Positions 30,294-39,444 of a stretch of 63,231 bases of DNA are shown in pieces (position 1 is the first letter of the stretch; every line of letters starts with the position of its first letter). The stretch is from the IMG/VR virus record IMGVR_UViG_3300047388_000410, positions 1-63,231 of that record. One strand, given 5' to 3'. The stretch is from a virus. The notes beneath the pieces were generated by a model. That model saw nothing but the letters and a program-made list of their open reading frames with translations. It was not told the origin of the DNA and did no database searches. The translations under genes were made by a program, and so were the position numbers.

Positions 30294-30533
30294 ATGCGCC
30301 GACCGAGCGGCGATCATTGGCAGCGAGCACTCTCGGCACTGCTCGCAAAGTTGGTGACGAAATCTATGGCACAGCGGCCGAGGGATAAGCCGTATCGCGG
30401 TGGTACGTTTGATAGCGGTCGTGAGCAATCGAGACAGTTAGAGTCGAGATGGTGCCGACGAAGCGCGGAATCCGATAGCCGTGGTGAGAGTATTAGGCAG
30501 ACGAAGGCGAAGAAGCGATGGCGAAAGAAGTAA
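30294..30533 (+). CDS. Hypothetical Arg-rich protein (79 aa)
   Basis: MRRPSGDHWQRALSALLAKL, then a very basic, Ser/Arg-rich tail ending KAKKRWRKK. It may be disordered and nucleic-acid binding. It overlaps 30518..30769 by 16 bases. The support is moderate. Confidence 0.45.
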   Translation: MRRPSGDHWQRALSALLAKLVTKSMAQRPRDKPYRGGTFDSGREQSRQLESRWCRRSAESDSRGESIRQTKAKKRWRKK

Positions 30534-30769
30534 CGTATCCGAAAGACCATAAGCCCGGCATGGCGGTGACGAAGCCGGGGAGTAGTTGTGCGAATTGTAG
30601 GTATTTGCGGCCGAATTTGTATTGTGCGAATGAGTATTTTCAGAAGTGGAATGGGGGGAATAAGATACCGACGAAAGATGCGAATAGTTATTGTAGCGAT
30701 TGGTGGGAGCCGCGCGAAGGACGTAAGACGCTTGGCGAGCAGCTAAGCGAACAAAAGGAATCGAAATAA
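30518..30769 (+). CDS. Small Cys-rich protein resembling high-potential iron-sulfur proteins
   Basis: GMAVTKPGSSCANCRYLRP, LYCANEYFQKWNGG and YCSDWWEP give four Cys with the spacing C-x2-C...C...C of small HiPIP-like phage proteins. It sits just before the terminase genes. Binding of iron-sulfur or zinc is inferred. Confidence 0.6.
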   Translation: MAKEVTYPKDHKPGMAVTKPGSSCANCRYLRPNLYCANEYFQKWNGGNKIPTKDANSYCSDWWEPREGRKTLGEQLSEQKESK

Positions 30770-31329
30770 TGCCGGGTAAACGGTCTGCGATTTACGGCGC
30801 GTTAACCGACAGCCGTGGCAGATCACGAAACGTCGAAGTATTCCAACCCAAGGTACTAGGGGTAAATGAAAAGGCTGGGTTTGCGCCTGAGCGCCTTGAT
30901 GATGTGGTGGCGAGCTTAATTGAAAATGCGGAGGGCGGCGCCGAGCTATTGAAGCAATATACGCCCATGCTTCAGCAGCTTATGATGAAACTTGGCGAAG
31001 AGATTAAGCTACTTCTTGAGCATATGGCGCCGACAACATTTAGCACGAATGGCGAAGCCGCTCCGACACGTATTACCGACGCGCTTACGGTAGCACTTGA
31101 GCTAAGTAGCAAAGTGAGTGTGGTGTTAGAGCGCGTCAACAAGATGGTCATGCAATCGAGTAAGAGCGTTGATGACGTGACGCGGCTACGAACATTTTTG
31201 GTGACGGGCGACGATGATCCTACGGGGATTGATGGGTTAGGGGAAACGGATTTGCGGCGCATTGTGGCAAACGCAGCATCAGGGTTTAAAGAATCTGATA
31301 ACTGGACGAAACCGCAGGAAGCGGAATAA
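30769..31329 (+). CDS. Probable terminase small subunit
   Basis: The 186-residue helical protein lies directly before the large terminase with three bases between. The N-terminus is basic (MPGKRSAIYG...DSRGRSRNVE) and the middle is long helices. The assignment is by position and size; no clear helix-turn-helix is visible. Confidence 0.55.
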   Translation: MPGKRSAIYGALTDSRGRSRNVEVFQPKVLGVNEKAGFAPERLDDVVASLIENAEGGAELLKQYTPMLQQLMMKLGEEIKLLLEHMAPTTFSTNGEAAPTRITDALTVALELSSKVSVVLERVNKMVMQSSKSVDDVTRLRTFLVTGDDDPTGIDGLGETDLRRIVANAASGFKESDNWTKPQEAE

Positions 31330-31331
31330 GC

Positions 31332-32984
31332 GTGCGACAGTTTGGATTGCTAGATGCCGCGAAGGCGGCCCAAATCTTAGGCTCACGATGGGAACATGAC
31401 CCGTTGCGCATTTGGGCACCTTCTGTGCGTCAGAAGATGTTTTTGGAATGCACAAAGTCTGAAGCCGCGTTATTGGGCAGCAACCGATGCGGAAAGTCTG
31501 ATGCGCTCGCAGCGATTGTATCATCGTTAGCTCGTTTTGGCAACCCAAATCCGCTCACATCATACGCGGCTGGCGGCCGCCTCGAAATCATCGACCGCGC
31601 TATGAGTATTTGGGTCGTGACGCTATCCGAGCGGCTAGGCAAAGAGGGCATTCAGCCGAAAATCGTTTCGACGGCGTATACCGCGGCCGAAACGCACCCC
31701 GCGTTCATTCCGCAAACCGAAATAGATAGCTGGAACATCAACGAGCAAACGTGGAGACTCAAAAATGGCAGCATCATCGGATTCAAAACTGCCGATGCAG
31801 GACGCGAAGTCTTCCAGTCAGCCGCGCGAGATATGGTGGCGTTTGATGAGATTTGTGAGTGGGAGGTTTATAAAGAAGCTACATTTCGCGTGCCGGGCGG
31901 GGGGAGACGGTTGCTTATTCGGCTCGCGGCGACCTTATTGCCCCCATTAGGTGTTGCAGGCGGTGTAAGTTGGTATTATCCGGAGAAAATCAAGCCGTTT
32001 TGGGCGCAAGGGAATAAGGAAAACAATATCGGCAATCCGCACCCTAATCTCGATATCTTCACCATGGGCATGCGGGATAACCCGCATATCAACCGCGAAG
32101 AGATTTTGCGCCTTGAGCAAATGTTTCCGCCGGGGAGTCTAGAGCGGCGCATTCGCGTTGATGGCGAATTGCTGCCGAGTATCGGCGGCACGATGGCCTA
32201 CCCTGCGTTCAACCGCCAAATCCATGTTGATAACCGCATCGTACCCGAAAACCTCGATCCTCGCGCGCCACTATGTCTCTGTATCGACTTCAACGTCAGC
32301 CCGTGTGTGTGGGTCATTGGGCAGCGGCTCAATGTGCAGGGGTTTGATACGTGGTTTTTCTTTGATGAAATCGTAACCGATCAATGCAATATTGGTATGA
32401 TGACGGATGAATTTCGGCGGCGGTATCCGACTCATGGGGCGATGCTGAAGATATATGGCGACCAAACCGGCGCAAACCGTAGCCCACAAAGCGGCGTCAG
32501 CAATTATTACATCATCCAAGAAGGACTCAAAGGCTACCCGGTGCCGATTGAAATGTGCCTGCCCGAGCGCAACCCGCCTGTCGTGGACCGCATCAACGCG
32601 ACGAATCGGCAGCTATCGGGGTCAGAGGGGCGCATTGGGTTAATTGTCGGCCCACATTGCGAAGAAACGATTGCGGACTTTGAAGAAGTGCTCCGCGATC
32701 CAAAAGGCGGGATCAAGAAAACGCATAATATGGACAGCCCGTATTATAAGCGGACTCACGCATCAGATGCTATAGGGTATGCAATAAGCTACACCGACCC
32801 GGTGCCGAGGTTCATTGCCGTGGGTCATGGTTTGCGCCGAGTACCTTCGCCCGGCTATCTCGGCAAAGGCGGCAATATGAGCAGTCGTGCTGGTATGCCG
32901 CCAGTGAGTTATGATGCTGATGGGCGACTGCGAAGAATGGCCGGTGGTGGGATAAGACCGCCAAAACGTTATAATAATTATTAG
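31332..32984 (+). CDS. terL: Terminase large subunit
   Basis: The 550-residue DNA-packaging motor has Walker A GSNRCGKSD (residues 49-57), Walker B MVAFDE (Asp172, Glu173) and a nuclease domain with CIDFNVSP (Asp319), YGDQTGANRS (Asp377) and SDAIGYAISY near the C-terminus. It pumps DNA into the prohead and cuts it. It starts with GTG. The stop overlaps the first copy of the late motif before the portal gene. Confidence 0.93.
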   Translation: MRQFGLLDAAKAAQILGSRWEHDPLRIWAPSVRQKMFLECTKSEAALLGSNRCGKSDALAAIVSSLARFGNPNPLTSYAAGGRLEIIDRAMSIWVVTLSERLGKEGIQPKIVSTAYTAAETHPAFIPQTEIDSWNINEQTWRLKNGSIIGFKTADAGREVFQSAARDMVAFDEICEWEVYKEATFRVPGGGRRLLIRLAATLLPPLGVAGGVSWYYPEKIKPFWAQGNKENNIGNPHPNLDIFTMGMRDNPHINREEILRLEQMFPPGSLERRIRVDGELLPSIGGTMAYPAFNRQIHVDNRIVPENLDPRAPLCLCIDFNVSPCVWVIGQRLNVQGFDTWFFFDEIVTDQCNIGMMTDEFRRRYPTHGAMLKIYGDQTGANRSPQSGVSNYYIIQEGLKGYPVPIEMCLPERNPPVVDRINATNRQLSGSEGRIGLIVGPHCEETIADFEEVLRDPKGGIKKTHNMDSPYYKRTHASDAIGYAISYTDPVPRFIAVGHGLRRVPSPGYLGKGGNMSSRAGMPPVSYDADGRLRRMAGGGIRPPKRYNNY

Positions 32985-32992
32985 AATATTTA
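32984..32992 (+). promoter_or_regulatory. Late motif GAATATTTA, copy 1 (before portal)
   Basis: TATTAGAATATTTA lies in the short gap between terminase and portal, 12 bases before the ATG. It shares TATTRGAATATTTA with the gaps at 40795 and 56124. Confidence 0.5.
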
Positions 32993-33003
32993 AGAGTTAG
33001 AAC

Positions 33004-35073
33004 ATGGCGCGACAGGCAAATATTATTACGCAATCCAAGAAGGACTTAGCGGACAAATGCACTCGCATATCGGGGCATTGGTGGAATCGTTCATGGCAAG
33101 CGCGTTGGAATCGCCGCGCGCAGAATTTGGCAAACTGGAATGCCTATCATAGTAGACAGGATTGGAGCCACAAGTTACCATGGCAGACACAGCAAACAGT
33201 TGCGGATTTTGGCATATCAATTGAGCAATCTACCGGAACGTTGGAGCGCGGACTCACTGATACCGAGGATTGGCTTACGGTTGATCCTGTTGGGATTGGC
33301 GATCCGGCGATTGATCCGGATACGATTGCGGCGTTATTAAAGTATTATTTGTATCGCCTCTGGGTACCGGGCGATGCGCCGGAAAACGCCTACAACATCG
33401 CAAATCTTATTAGTGATGGCGTAAAGCGCGGACTATTGGAGTCAATTATCACGGCAAAGGTGTATGCGAGGTTTTGTACCAAATATCAATATCGCCTTGT
33501 ACAATCGCAGCCGAAAAAAGGTAAACTTGGATATCGAGAAGATTTATCGGCATACGATCTAGTGCCAACGGGCTTACAGCAGAGTGTGACGATAGATAAG
33601 CTACAAGATTTTCGCCTCTGCACGGAAATCATCCCATGGGAAGATTGGTTTCCGGACCCGAGCCTTTTGAATAAATATATAATCCACGAAGCCACAGTGC
33701 ATGTGGCGGATTTGGGCGCCAACCCGGATTATGATCCAGAAGTTGTTAACGCGATACGCGGCACGGCAAATGCGACATACGCGGATATGTACAAACGCGT
33801 GACGCAGGATATCGTTTTTATTCAGCATGATCCTGATGAAGTACGAGTGCGGGAGTTTTGGGGCGATCTCATTGACCCTGATACCGGCGAAGTATTGGCG
33901 ACGAATGCGTTTTGGACAACGTGTAATGATAGACTGCTTCGGCCGCCGACGCCGAATCCGTTTTGGCACGGCAAACGGCCATTCGTGAGTGCGCCGCTGC
34001 TTCGCACGCCGAACAGCACGATTCATAAGGCGCTGGCTGATGACGCGGTATTGACGTGGCAATTCTTAAACGAAGTCATGTCGCTAATGTTCGATGGTGC
34101 GTTGACCGCGGTGTGGGGCAAAGGGCAGATGCGAACGGATTTCGTAGAAAATCCCGAAGACTTTGCCGAGGGCATTCCACAGGCGAGTACGTTTTTGCTG
34201 CGGCCGAATACGCCAGAAGGGTATAAAGCGTGGGAGAAACTCGATAGCGGCGAACTGCCGCAATACGCGCTTGAAATTTTCAACTTGGCTATGCGTCAGT
34301 TTCAAACCGCGATGGCGACGAATGATCTGAAGTTAGGTCAGCAGCCGTCGAAGGAGAGTACCGCTACCGCGATTGTCGAAGCCATGCAAGCAAGCGGATC
34401 GTTATTTGAGTCGATTGCTGCTCGCGTAGAAGACTCGTTTCTTGAGCCCCTGTTCGAGTTACAATGGCTCACGATTTTGCAATACGAATTTGACCACAAA
34501 TTCAGCGATCCAAATCTCGTGCAGATTCTCGGCCCCGAGCGCACGCTTGAGATTATGAAGATGACCAACCAAGAGCGGTTTACGATTTTGGCGCAATCAG
34601 CCAAATTCAAATGCCGCGGGTTACGAGGCGTCACGGCGCGAAATCGTATCATGACAAAGCTGGCGAATCTGGTGCAGCTTGCCAGCCAGCCTGGCTCGCC
34701 GCTCATGTCGATTTTCGGCCCCGGCGGGCAATACAGCACCACGCGCCTCGCAGAACAGCTTATTCGCAACTCTGGCGTTGATCCGACGACACTAGAAAAA
34801 ACTCAAGACGAAAAAAACCAAGAACAAGCGCAGCAGATGGCGCAAGACGCAATCAATCAAGCCCAAGTAATTCAACCCGCACCGATGGGCCAAAATCCCA
34901 ATACGCCGCCCGCCGCAGGTGGCCCAACCGCGCCCGGCCCGGCTGGCGGGTCGCCGCCGGCATTAGTCGATGCCAGTCAGGATCAAATGCCGACTGGCGC
35001 AGGTGCTATGGCGCCTAAAACGCCCACAGGACAAGTACCCGCTGCACCGCAGCCACAAGCAGGCGGGCTGTAA
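33004..35073 (+). CDS. Portal protein
   Basis: The 689-residue protein follows the terminase, as portal genes do. Its size and features (helical NLANWNAYHSRQDWSHKLPWQ, TVADFGISIEQSTGTLERGLTDTEDWL, central KALADDAVLTWQFLNEVMSL, FKCRGLRGVTARN, long C-terminal barrel-type helix and Pro/Gly-rich tail) match podovirus-type head-tail connectors. Twelve copies form the DNA channel. The Pro/Ala/Gly-rich last 100 residues are probably flexible. Confidence 0.82.
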   Translation: MARQANIITQSKKDLADKCTRISGHWWNRSWQARWNRRAQNLANWNAYHSRQDWSHKLPWQTQQTVADFGISIEQSTGTLERGLTDTEDWLTVDPVGIGDPAIDPDTIAALLKYYLYRLWVPGDAPENAYNIANLISDGVKRGLLESIITAKVYARFCTKYQYRLVQSQPKKGKLGYREDLSAYDLVPTGLQQSVTIDKLQDFRLCTEIIPWEDWFPDPSLLNKYIIHEATVHVADLGANPDYDPEVVNAIRGTANATYADMYKRVTQDIVFIQHDPDEVRVREFWGDLIDPDTGEVLATNAFWTTCNDRLLRPPTPNPFWHGKRPFVSAPLLRTPNSTIHKALADDAVLTWQFLNEVMSLMFDGALTAVWGKGQMRTDFVENPEDFAEGIPQASTFLLRPNTPEGYKAWEKLDSGELPQYALEIFNLAMRQFQTAMATNDLKLGQQPSKESTATAIVEAMQASGSLFESIAARVEDSFLEPLFELQWLTILQYEFDHKFSDPNLVQILGPERTLEIMKMTNQERFTILAQSAKFKCRGLRGVTARNRIMTKLANLVQLASQPGSPLMSIFGPGGQYSTTRLAEQLIRNSGVDPTTLEKTQDEKNQEQAQQMAQDAINQAQVIQPAPMGQNPNTPPAAGGPTAPGPAGGSPPALVDASQDQMPTGAGAMAPKTPTGQVPAAPQPQAGGL

Positions 35074-35076
35074 TAA

Positions 35077-35085
35077 GAATATTTA
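35077..35085 (+). promoter_or_regulatory. Late motif GAATATTTA, copy 2
   Basis: AATAAGAATATTTACTTATTTGAGG lies between the portal and the next gene, ending 25 bases before the ATG at 35111. The downstream TTATTTGAG resembles the sequence after copies 3 and 4. Confidence 0.5.
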
Positions 35086-35110
35086 CTTATTTGAGGAGTG
35101 ACTTACGACT

Positions 35111-36097
35111 ATGGCTACATTTAGAAACCGCCCTACCAGCACGGAAAATTACCGTAATCCCGATCATCAGAAGTATGTAACGGGAGATGGTTGGAAGAGT
35201 GGGGAGAGCAAGACTGGTGCTCCGGGCGAAGGGCCGAGTATGTCAAAGGCGCCTGAAGGTAAGGCCGGGCTCAAGGCCGAAACTGCTCGACCGCAAGCGT
35301 CAGCCGATATGACTGGCAATCAGTCTATGCCAGAGCAGAAGACTAAGTTGGGCGTAAGCGTCGTTTGCATTAAGCCCAATGGCGGGCAGATGGGCCAGAT
35401 CAAGGGCGGCGATGTGCATGCGTATTTGGGGCATTTTCGCTCACCTGAGGTTTTGAAGCGCGGGCATAATCAGGGAGCACCGGGCGGGCCGTTGGGTACG
35501 CCGCCTCCGGTTTCAACAGTGAATATGCCGATGGGGCAGGGTGCTAAGCCGTCGCCGATTGGTGGAGTTGGGAATCTGCAGGGAACAGGAGCTAAGCCAT
35601 CAACACCGCGTACTCCGCCTATGACGAGCGGTGGTGGTGATATGCCGACTCCGCCGCCTTCGATGCCGGGAACATCTACTGGCCCGACGTCACCTGGCAC
35701 CGCGCCGTCAATGGGCGGCGGTAGAACAAAGCCGAAATTTGATGCTGTTCTTAATCCGACACTTGCCGCACGTCAGGCCGGTGCAAATCCTGCCGGTATG
35801 GCTGCGGCGCGAAAAGCCGCATCGGCTATTCCTATTGGTCAGCGTCGCGCAACCGCTTCAGCCGCACGTCAGTCTGCACGAAATGAAAATATGGCAACGC
35901 GGCAGGCGGCAGTAGGCGAAGCCAAGAGCGGGCTCAAGAGTGCAATTGGTGATGTTAAGAACGCTCGTATGGGACTAAAGTCTGCTATCAAAGGCGGCAA
36001 CGTCAGCGGCGCTGAGTCAGCGTTTGGCGCTCTCAAGTCAGCGCGTGGTGAGCGAAAAATCGCACGTCAGGGTCTTCGTAAGGCCCGGCGAGGTTAA
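35111..36097 (+). CDS. Hypothetical virion-region protein with Pro/Gly middle and basic C-terminus
   Basis: The 328-residue protein has an N-terminal part with a YLGHFRSPEVLKRGHN motif (about 105-120), a Pro/Gly/Thr-rich middle (170-215) and an Ala/Arg/Lys-rich helical C-terminus. The GHN motif recurs in three following proteins. It may be an internal head or DNA-associated protein, judged from the basic tail. It is not recognised. Confidence 0.65.
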   Translation: MATFRNRPTSTENYRNPDHQKYVTGDGWKSGESKTGAPGEGPSMSKAPEGKAGLKAETARPQASADMTGNQSMPEQKTKLGVSVVCIKPNGGQMGQIKGGDVHAYLGHFRSPEVLKRGHNQGAPGGPLGTPPPVSTVNMPMGQGAKPSPIGGVGNLQGTGAKPSTPRTPPMTSGGGDMPTPPPSMPGTSTGPTSPGTAPSMGGGRTKPKFDAVLNPTLAARQAGANPAGMAAARKAASAIPIGQRRATASAARQSARNENMATRQAAVGEAKSGLKSAIGDVKNARMGLKSAIKGGNVSGAESAFGALKSARGERKIARQGLRKARRG

Positions 36098-36436
36098 ATG
36101 CCAAAATCCGCATCCATGATGCCGGTGAAGGCTGCACCAGTACCAACAAACGTCAAGCCTGTTAGCTTGCATCCTAACCCGATTTCCGACCCTCAGCATC
36201 CAGCGCATATCGCCATGACGCAAAACATCGGCCGCGCACTTGGGCATCTCATGACAGGCGACGTCGAAAGCGCCCGCGGCCATTTGCACGATGCGCTTGA
36301 TAACTGGCTTGAACCACATGCCGGATCACCGGCCAGTATGGACGCGAACGATGGTGGGAGTATGATGCCGTCTAGTCCCGCACAGCAAACGACAACCGAC
36401 AGCGCCCCAAAACGTAAACGAAAGAAGAAGGCATAA
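36098..36436 (+). CDS. Hypothetical virion-region protein (112 aa)
   Basis: A helical middle (NIGRALGHLMTGDVESARGHLHDALDNWL) is followed by a tail ending KRKRKKKA. The LGHLMTGDV part resembles the YLGHMAGDNV motif of 37400..37939. It follows the previous gene without a gap. Confidence 0.6.
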   Translation: MPKSASMMPVKAAPVPTNVKPVSLHPNPISDPQHPAHIAMTQNIGRALGHLMTGDVESARGHLHDALDNWLEPHAGSPASMDANDGGSMMPSSPAQQTTTDSAPKRKRKKKA

Positions 36437-36440
36437 GACA

Positions 36441-37031
36441 ATGGATAAAGTTATTCAACGTGGCGATCCTTTTAGCTATCTTGGTAAGGTTATGAAGTCT
36501 GTTACCAAGACCCAAGAAGCACATGCTAACCGCGTCAAGGTAAACGGTCATACGCGCAGCAAGCCATCGCGCGGGAGCGCAGGTGGCAGCACGGGCGCGC
36601 AGGCACCAGACGGTCAGCCAAACCCCGCAATGGTACAGCCGTTTTCGCATAAGAAGTTAGACGAAACGCGGCCGGGCGCAGCGACCATGGCATCGCGAGC
36701 TAAGTCGGGCGCGAAAAATGCCGCCACGACTGTCGCTAAGAGCGGCAGTGCGGAAGAGGGCATTACGCATGAAGCCGGTGAGTCGGCTGCGTATGAAAAG
36801 ATGGAAGATAAAACGCTAAAGGGCCTCAAGGGGTCGAAGAATAAGATTCTGACCGAAGGACATAACACGTCAATGAAACTCGGCGGCGGTGGACGATTTA
36901 AGGCTGTCGAAAAGAGTGCCGCTGCGTCGGGCGCGAAGAATCCGGCTGCGGTGGCTGCTGCCGCAGGAATGAAGAAGTATGGCAAGGCGAAGATGGCAAA
37001 GATGGCCGCCGCAGGGCGTAAGCGCTCATAA
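36441..37031 (+). CDS. Hypothetical basic virion-region protein (196 aa)
   Basis: MDKVIQRGDPFSYLGKVMKS, a Gly/Ser/Ala-rich basic middle, ILTEGHNTSMKLGGGG (about 136-150), then an Ala/Lys-rich end. It has a high content of Lys and Ala, as in DNA-binding internal proteins. It shares the TEGHN motif with its neighbours. Confidence 0.6.
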   Translation: MDKVIQRGDPFSYLGKVMKSVTKTQEAHANRVKVNGHTRSKPSRGSAGGSTGAQAPDGQPNPAMVQPFSHKKLDETRPGAATMASRAKSGAKNAATTVAKSGSAEEGITHEAGESAAYEKMEDKTLKGLKGSKNKILTEGHNTSMKLGGGGRFKAVEKSAAASGAKNPAAVAAAAGMKKYGKAKMAKMAAAGRKRS

Positions 37032-37032
37032 T

Positions 37033-37359
37033 ATGCCAACATACATCACACAAAGCGTTACATTCGGTACAACTAATACCGATAACTTATCTATCAACAG
37101 CACTACCGACGTTGTTGTTTTCGGCGGCGGAAGCAATAGTCCAAATTTTCAACTAACCGGCATTGCAGGCGGCGCAGATGGGCGTTTGCTTATGTTACAA
37201 AACTCATCGGGATTTGATTGTTTTCTTGAGGATCATGATTCGCGTTCTTCTGGAACCAATCAGTTTAATGGCTCAGGAGTTGTACGAAGCGGTAAAGCAG
37301 TATTTGTTTTGTACCGTGGCGGATTAGCGAATAAATGGTTTATGGTAGATTCAAACTAA
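37033..37359 (+). CDS. Hypothetical beta-rich virion protein (108 aa)
   Basis: MPTYITQSVTFGTTNTDNLS and repeated short strands (VVVFGGGSN, LLMLQNSSGFDCFLEDHD, VFVLYRGGLANKW) look like a beta-sandwich decoration or fibre-base protein. The start at 37033 follows the previous stop; the frame is open to 36979. Confidence 0.55.
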   Translation: MPTYITQSVTFGTTNTDNLSINSTTDVVVFGGGSNSPNFQLTGIAGGADGRLLMLQNSSGFDCFLEDHDSRSSGTNQFNGSGVVRSGKAVFVLYRGGLANKWFMVDSN

Positions 37360-37399
37360 GCAGTAGAAAAAACTCTTGACGTATGCTATGAAGGACTAA

Positions 37400-37939
37400 A
37401 TGGATTTAGCTGAAGCTGCATCCCAAGCCCGACAGCGGCAGCAAGAAGACGCTGCTCGTATGAAAAGTGCTGCAAAAAGTCCTCTCGCTTCAACTGGCGG
37501 TAAGGGCTTTCAGCGCGGAACGGGTGTGAGCGAAAAAGCAAATGAATACGTGCCATCAGCACCGAAAACTGCCGCCGATATGGGCGGCGCGCAAGACACA
37601 GGCGACGCGCCCGTTGCGTATGGGCAGGATAGTTTGAATTATCTTGGGCATATGGCGGGGGATAACGTTACGACCGAAGGACATAACAACGTACCGCTGA
37701 CAGGGCAACAGGGATTTGGAATGATCGGTAGTTTGAGCCCGTTAAACGATACGCGAGACTACTTAGGCCATATGGCCGGAAACGACGTTACCGCAATCGG
37801 CCACAACCCCGGTGTCAAGGGCACGCTAGAAGAATACAAGGCTGGTACGCTACATAGTGGAAGCAAAACCGGCCCGATTGTCAAGAACCGCAAACAGGCT
37901 ATCGCAATTGGTTTGAGTCAGGAACGAAGAGGAAAATAG
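37400..37939 (+). CDS. Hypothetical virion-region protein with two YLGHMAG...GHN motifs
   Basis: The 179-residue protein has a Gln/Ala/Arg-rich N-terminus. Residues 81-96 (YLGHMAGDNVTTEGHN) and 121-136 (YLGHMAGNDVTAIGHN) are an internal repeat, and it ends with a basic tail. The same motif occurs singly in 35111..36097 and partly in 36098..36436 and 36441..37031. GAAGGAC precedes the ATG. The function is unknown. Confidence 0.6.
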   Translation: MDLAEAASQARQRQQEDAARMKSAAKSPLASTGGKGFQRGTGVSEKANEYVPSAPKTAADMGGAQDTGDAPVAYGQDSLNYLGHMAGDNVTTEGHNNVPLTGQQGFGMIGSLSPLNDTRDYLGHMAGNDVTAIGHNPGVKGTLEEYKAGTLHSGSKTGPIVKNRKQAIAIGLSQERRGK

Positions 37940-38265
37940 TGGCCGATTTGACCGCAGAAGATGTTTCGTATTCAATTATACGAGAACGCATTACTGAAAC
38001 GCAAGGTCGGTACGAAAATATTGTTGATATTACATTTGGTGACGGTGTTAAAACTGTCCCTGCGGACGGTTTACCACTTACTCCGTCTTTGTTAGGATTA
38101 CCAAACGGCGTAATTGAAGTTATAATTATTTTTGGCACAGATTCACAATCTACATTTATAACTTTAATGCCTGCTATTTTTAATATAAATAAAAATACAC
38201 TATTTTTACAAGGTAATCAAATGCCTGTTCTAAGTACATTTCGTTTATTTATTATTGGATATTAA
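37939..38265 (+). CDS. Virion structural protein, paralogue of 42927..43268
   Basis: MADLTAEDVSYSIIRERI, RYENIVDITFGDG, TVPADGLPLTPSLLGLP, then a helix and two strands. The same order (MADxTxxDVxYxI, RYxNxV, FGD, TVPAxGxPL, LGxP) occurs in 42927..43268 after the capsid gene. Such small beta proteins are common virion or decoration components of podoviruses. It starts with GTG overlapping the stop upstream. Confidence 0.65.
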   Translation: MADLTAEDVSYSIIRERITETQGRYENIVDITFGDGVKTVPADGLPLTPSLLGLPNGVIEVIIIFGTDSQSTFITLMPAIFNINKNTLFLQGNQMPVLSTFRLFIIGY

Positions 38266-38278
38266 GAGGATAAGTAAT

Positions 38279-38671
38279 ATGGCTATCCGACGACCCCTCC
38301 CCTCCGGCATGGGCACCGATATCGCCAAAAACGGTTATCGACGTCTTCGCGGCGGATGTACTGATGAAATGGGCAGTAGCACATATCAGCATCACACAAA
38401 TGAGTACCATCGTGAGCAGCTTGGCGTATACAAAGACCCCGGCGCGGGAAATATCAAAGAAATCGAAGGCGCGGGAATCGAGAGCGGTAATCCAGGCAAG
38501 GACGACGGCAAGTCGATTCCGAAGGGTGCCGACGGTTCAACTGAGGCAATGTCTGCTAAGCATCATCGGGATACAATCAAGTACGATCTGCGCCATGCGG
38601 TGGATCACGAGAAGGATGCGATGCGGCATAAGAAGGCACTCAAAAAACTAACGATGGGTGATGGTGAATAG
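38279..38671 (+). CDS. Hypothetical His/Lys-rich virion-region protein (130 aa)
   Basis: MAIRRPLPSGMGTDIAKNGY, a Gly/Ser loop, then AKHHRDTIKYDLRHAVDHEKDAMRHKKAL, a long charged helix. The start at 38279 follows AAGAGGATAAG. It is not recognised. Confidence 0.6.
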   Translation: MAIRRPLPSGMGTDIAKNGYRRLRGGCTDEMGSSTYQHHTNEYHREQLGVYKDPGAGNIKEIEGAGIESGNPGKDDGKSIPKGADGSTEAMSAKHHRDTIKYDLRHAVDHEKDAMRHKKALKKLTMGDGE

Positions 38672-39183
38672 TGGCTGCCGATAGAACAGGCGCCGTCAAA
38701 GAAGGATTGCGCCAGTTAGAATTAGCCGCACTACCAACATCTAAAGAATGGCAATATTGGTGGAACGAACGCAGTCGATTTGTCGAAATGACATATGGCT
38801 GGGAACGAGCTATTATTGATGCTATTACTCGTCTCGTTCGTAATAACCTCACCCTTGCCCGTCAAATTCGTTTAGAAGGAGAAGCGAAGAAGATGATTCG
38901 TTATGACACGGAAGGTCAGATACACGGCGAGGAAATGCGGTCGCCGGCTGAGATTACCAGAGAAGCGTTGGTGTGGTTTATTAATGTTGCCAAACCCGCT
39001 GAACGCGATGCACCGGAATGGGCAAAGACGTTGTTTCGCGCGGTAGAAGGATGTTATCTTCAGCAAGCGCGACTTGGCATCGAGCTAAGCGGCGTGAAGA
39101 AGCGTGGCTACCTAACATTGAACCATTCCGATGTAGCGCCAAATCCACAGGCGTTTGACGAACGTTTTACGGAGGTGCTCTAA
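38671..39183 (+). CDS. Hypothetical helical protein (170 aa)
   Basis: Helical and Trp-rich (WQYWWNERSRFVEMTYGWERAIIDAI). It is located in the head gene cluster and starts with GTG overlapping the upstream stop. No family is recognised. Confidence 0.6.
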   Translation: MAADRTGAVKEGLRQLELAALPTSKEWQYWWNERSRFVEMTYGWERAIIDAITRLVRNNLTLARQIRLEGEAKKMIRYDTEGQIHGEEMRSPAEITREALVWFINVAKPAERDAPEWAKTLFRAVEGCYLQQARLGIELSGVKKRGYLTLNHSDVAPNPQAFDERFTEVL

Positions 39184-39443
39184 TGTGCGTTGTAAGTATG
39201 GTGATGGATCATTATTGGGATAAGTGGCAGACGCCACGGCATTTTCCTGAATATCCTCAACCGCTTTCACCATACAAACCGATGCCAATTTCCGACGAAG
39301 AAATTACCGAATTTCGCAAGTTGCTTGAACGAGCACGCGAATACGATAAGCGTAATAACGAACCAAATTGTGAAATGGAAGAGAAGCGGCAGCGGTTGCT
39401 GAAGTTGGCAGATGAGCTAGGCGTTAAGATTGATTTTGTATAA
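39183..39443 (+). CDS. Conserved phage head-cluster protein (86 aa)
   Basis: MCVVSMVMDHYWDKW, then FRKLLERAREYDKRNNEPNCEMEEKR and LADELGV. I recognise this pattern (MCVVSMVxDHY and AREYDKRNNEPxCE) from small proteins beside head genes of many phages; their function is unknown. GAGGTG precedes the ATG. Confidence 0.72.
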   Translation: MCVVSMVMDHYWDKWQTPRHFPEYPQPLSPYKPMPISDEEITEFRKLLERAREYDKRNNEPNCEMEEKRQRLLKLADELGVKIDFV

Positions 39444-39444
39444 C

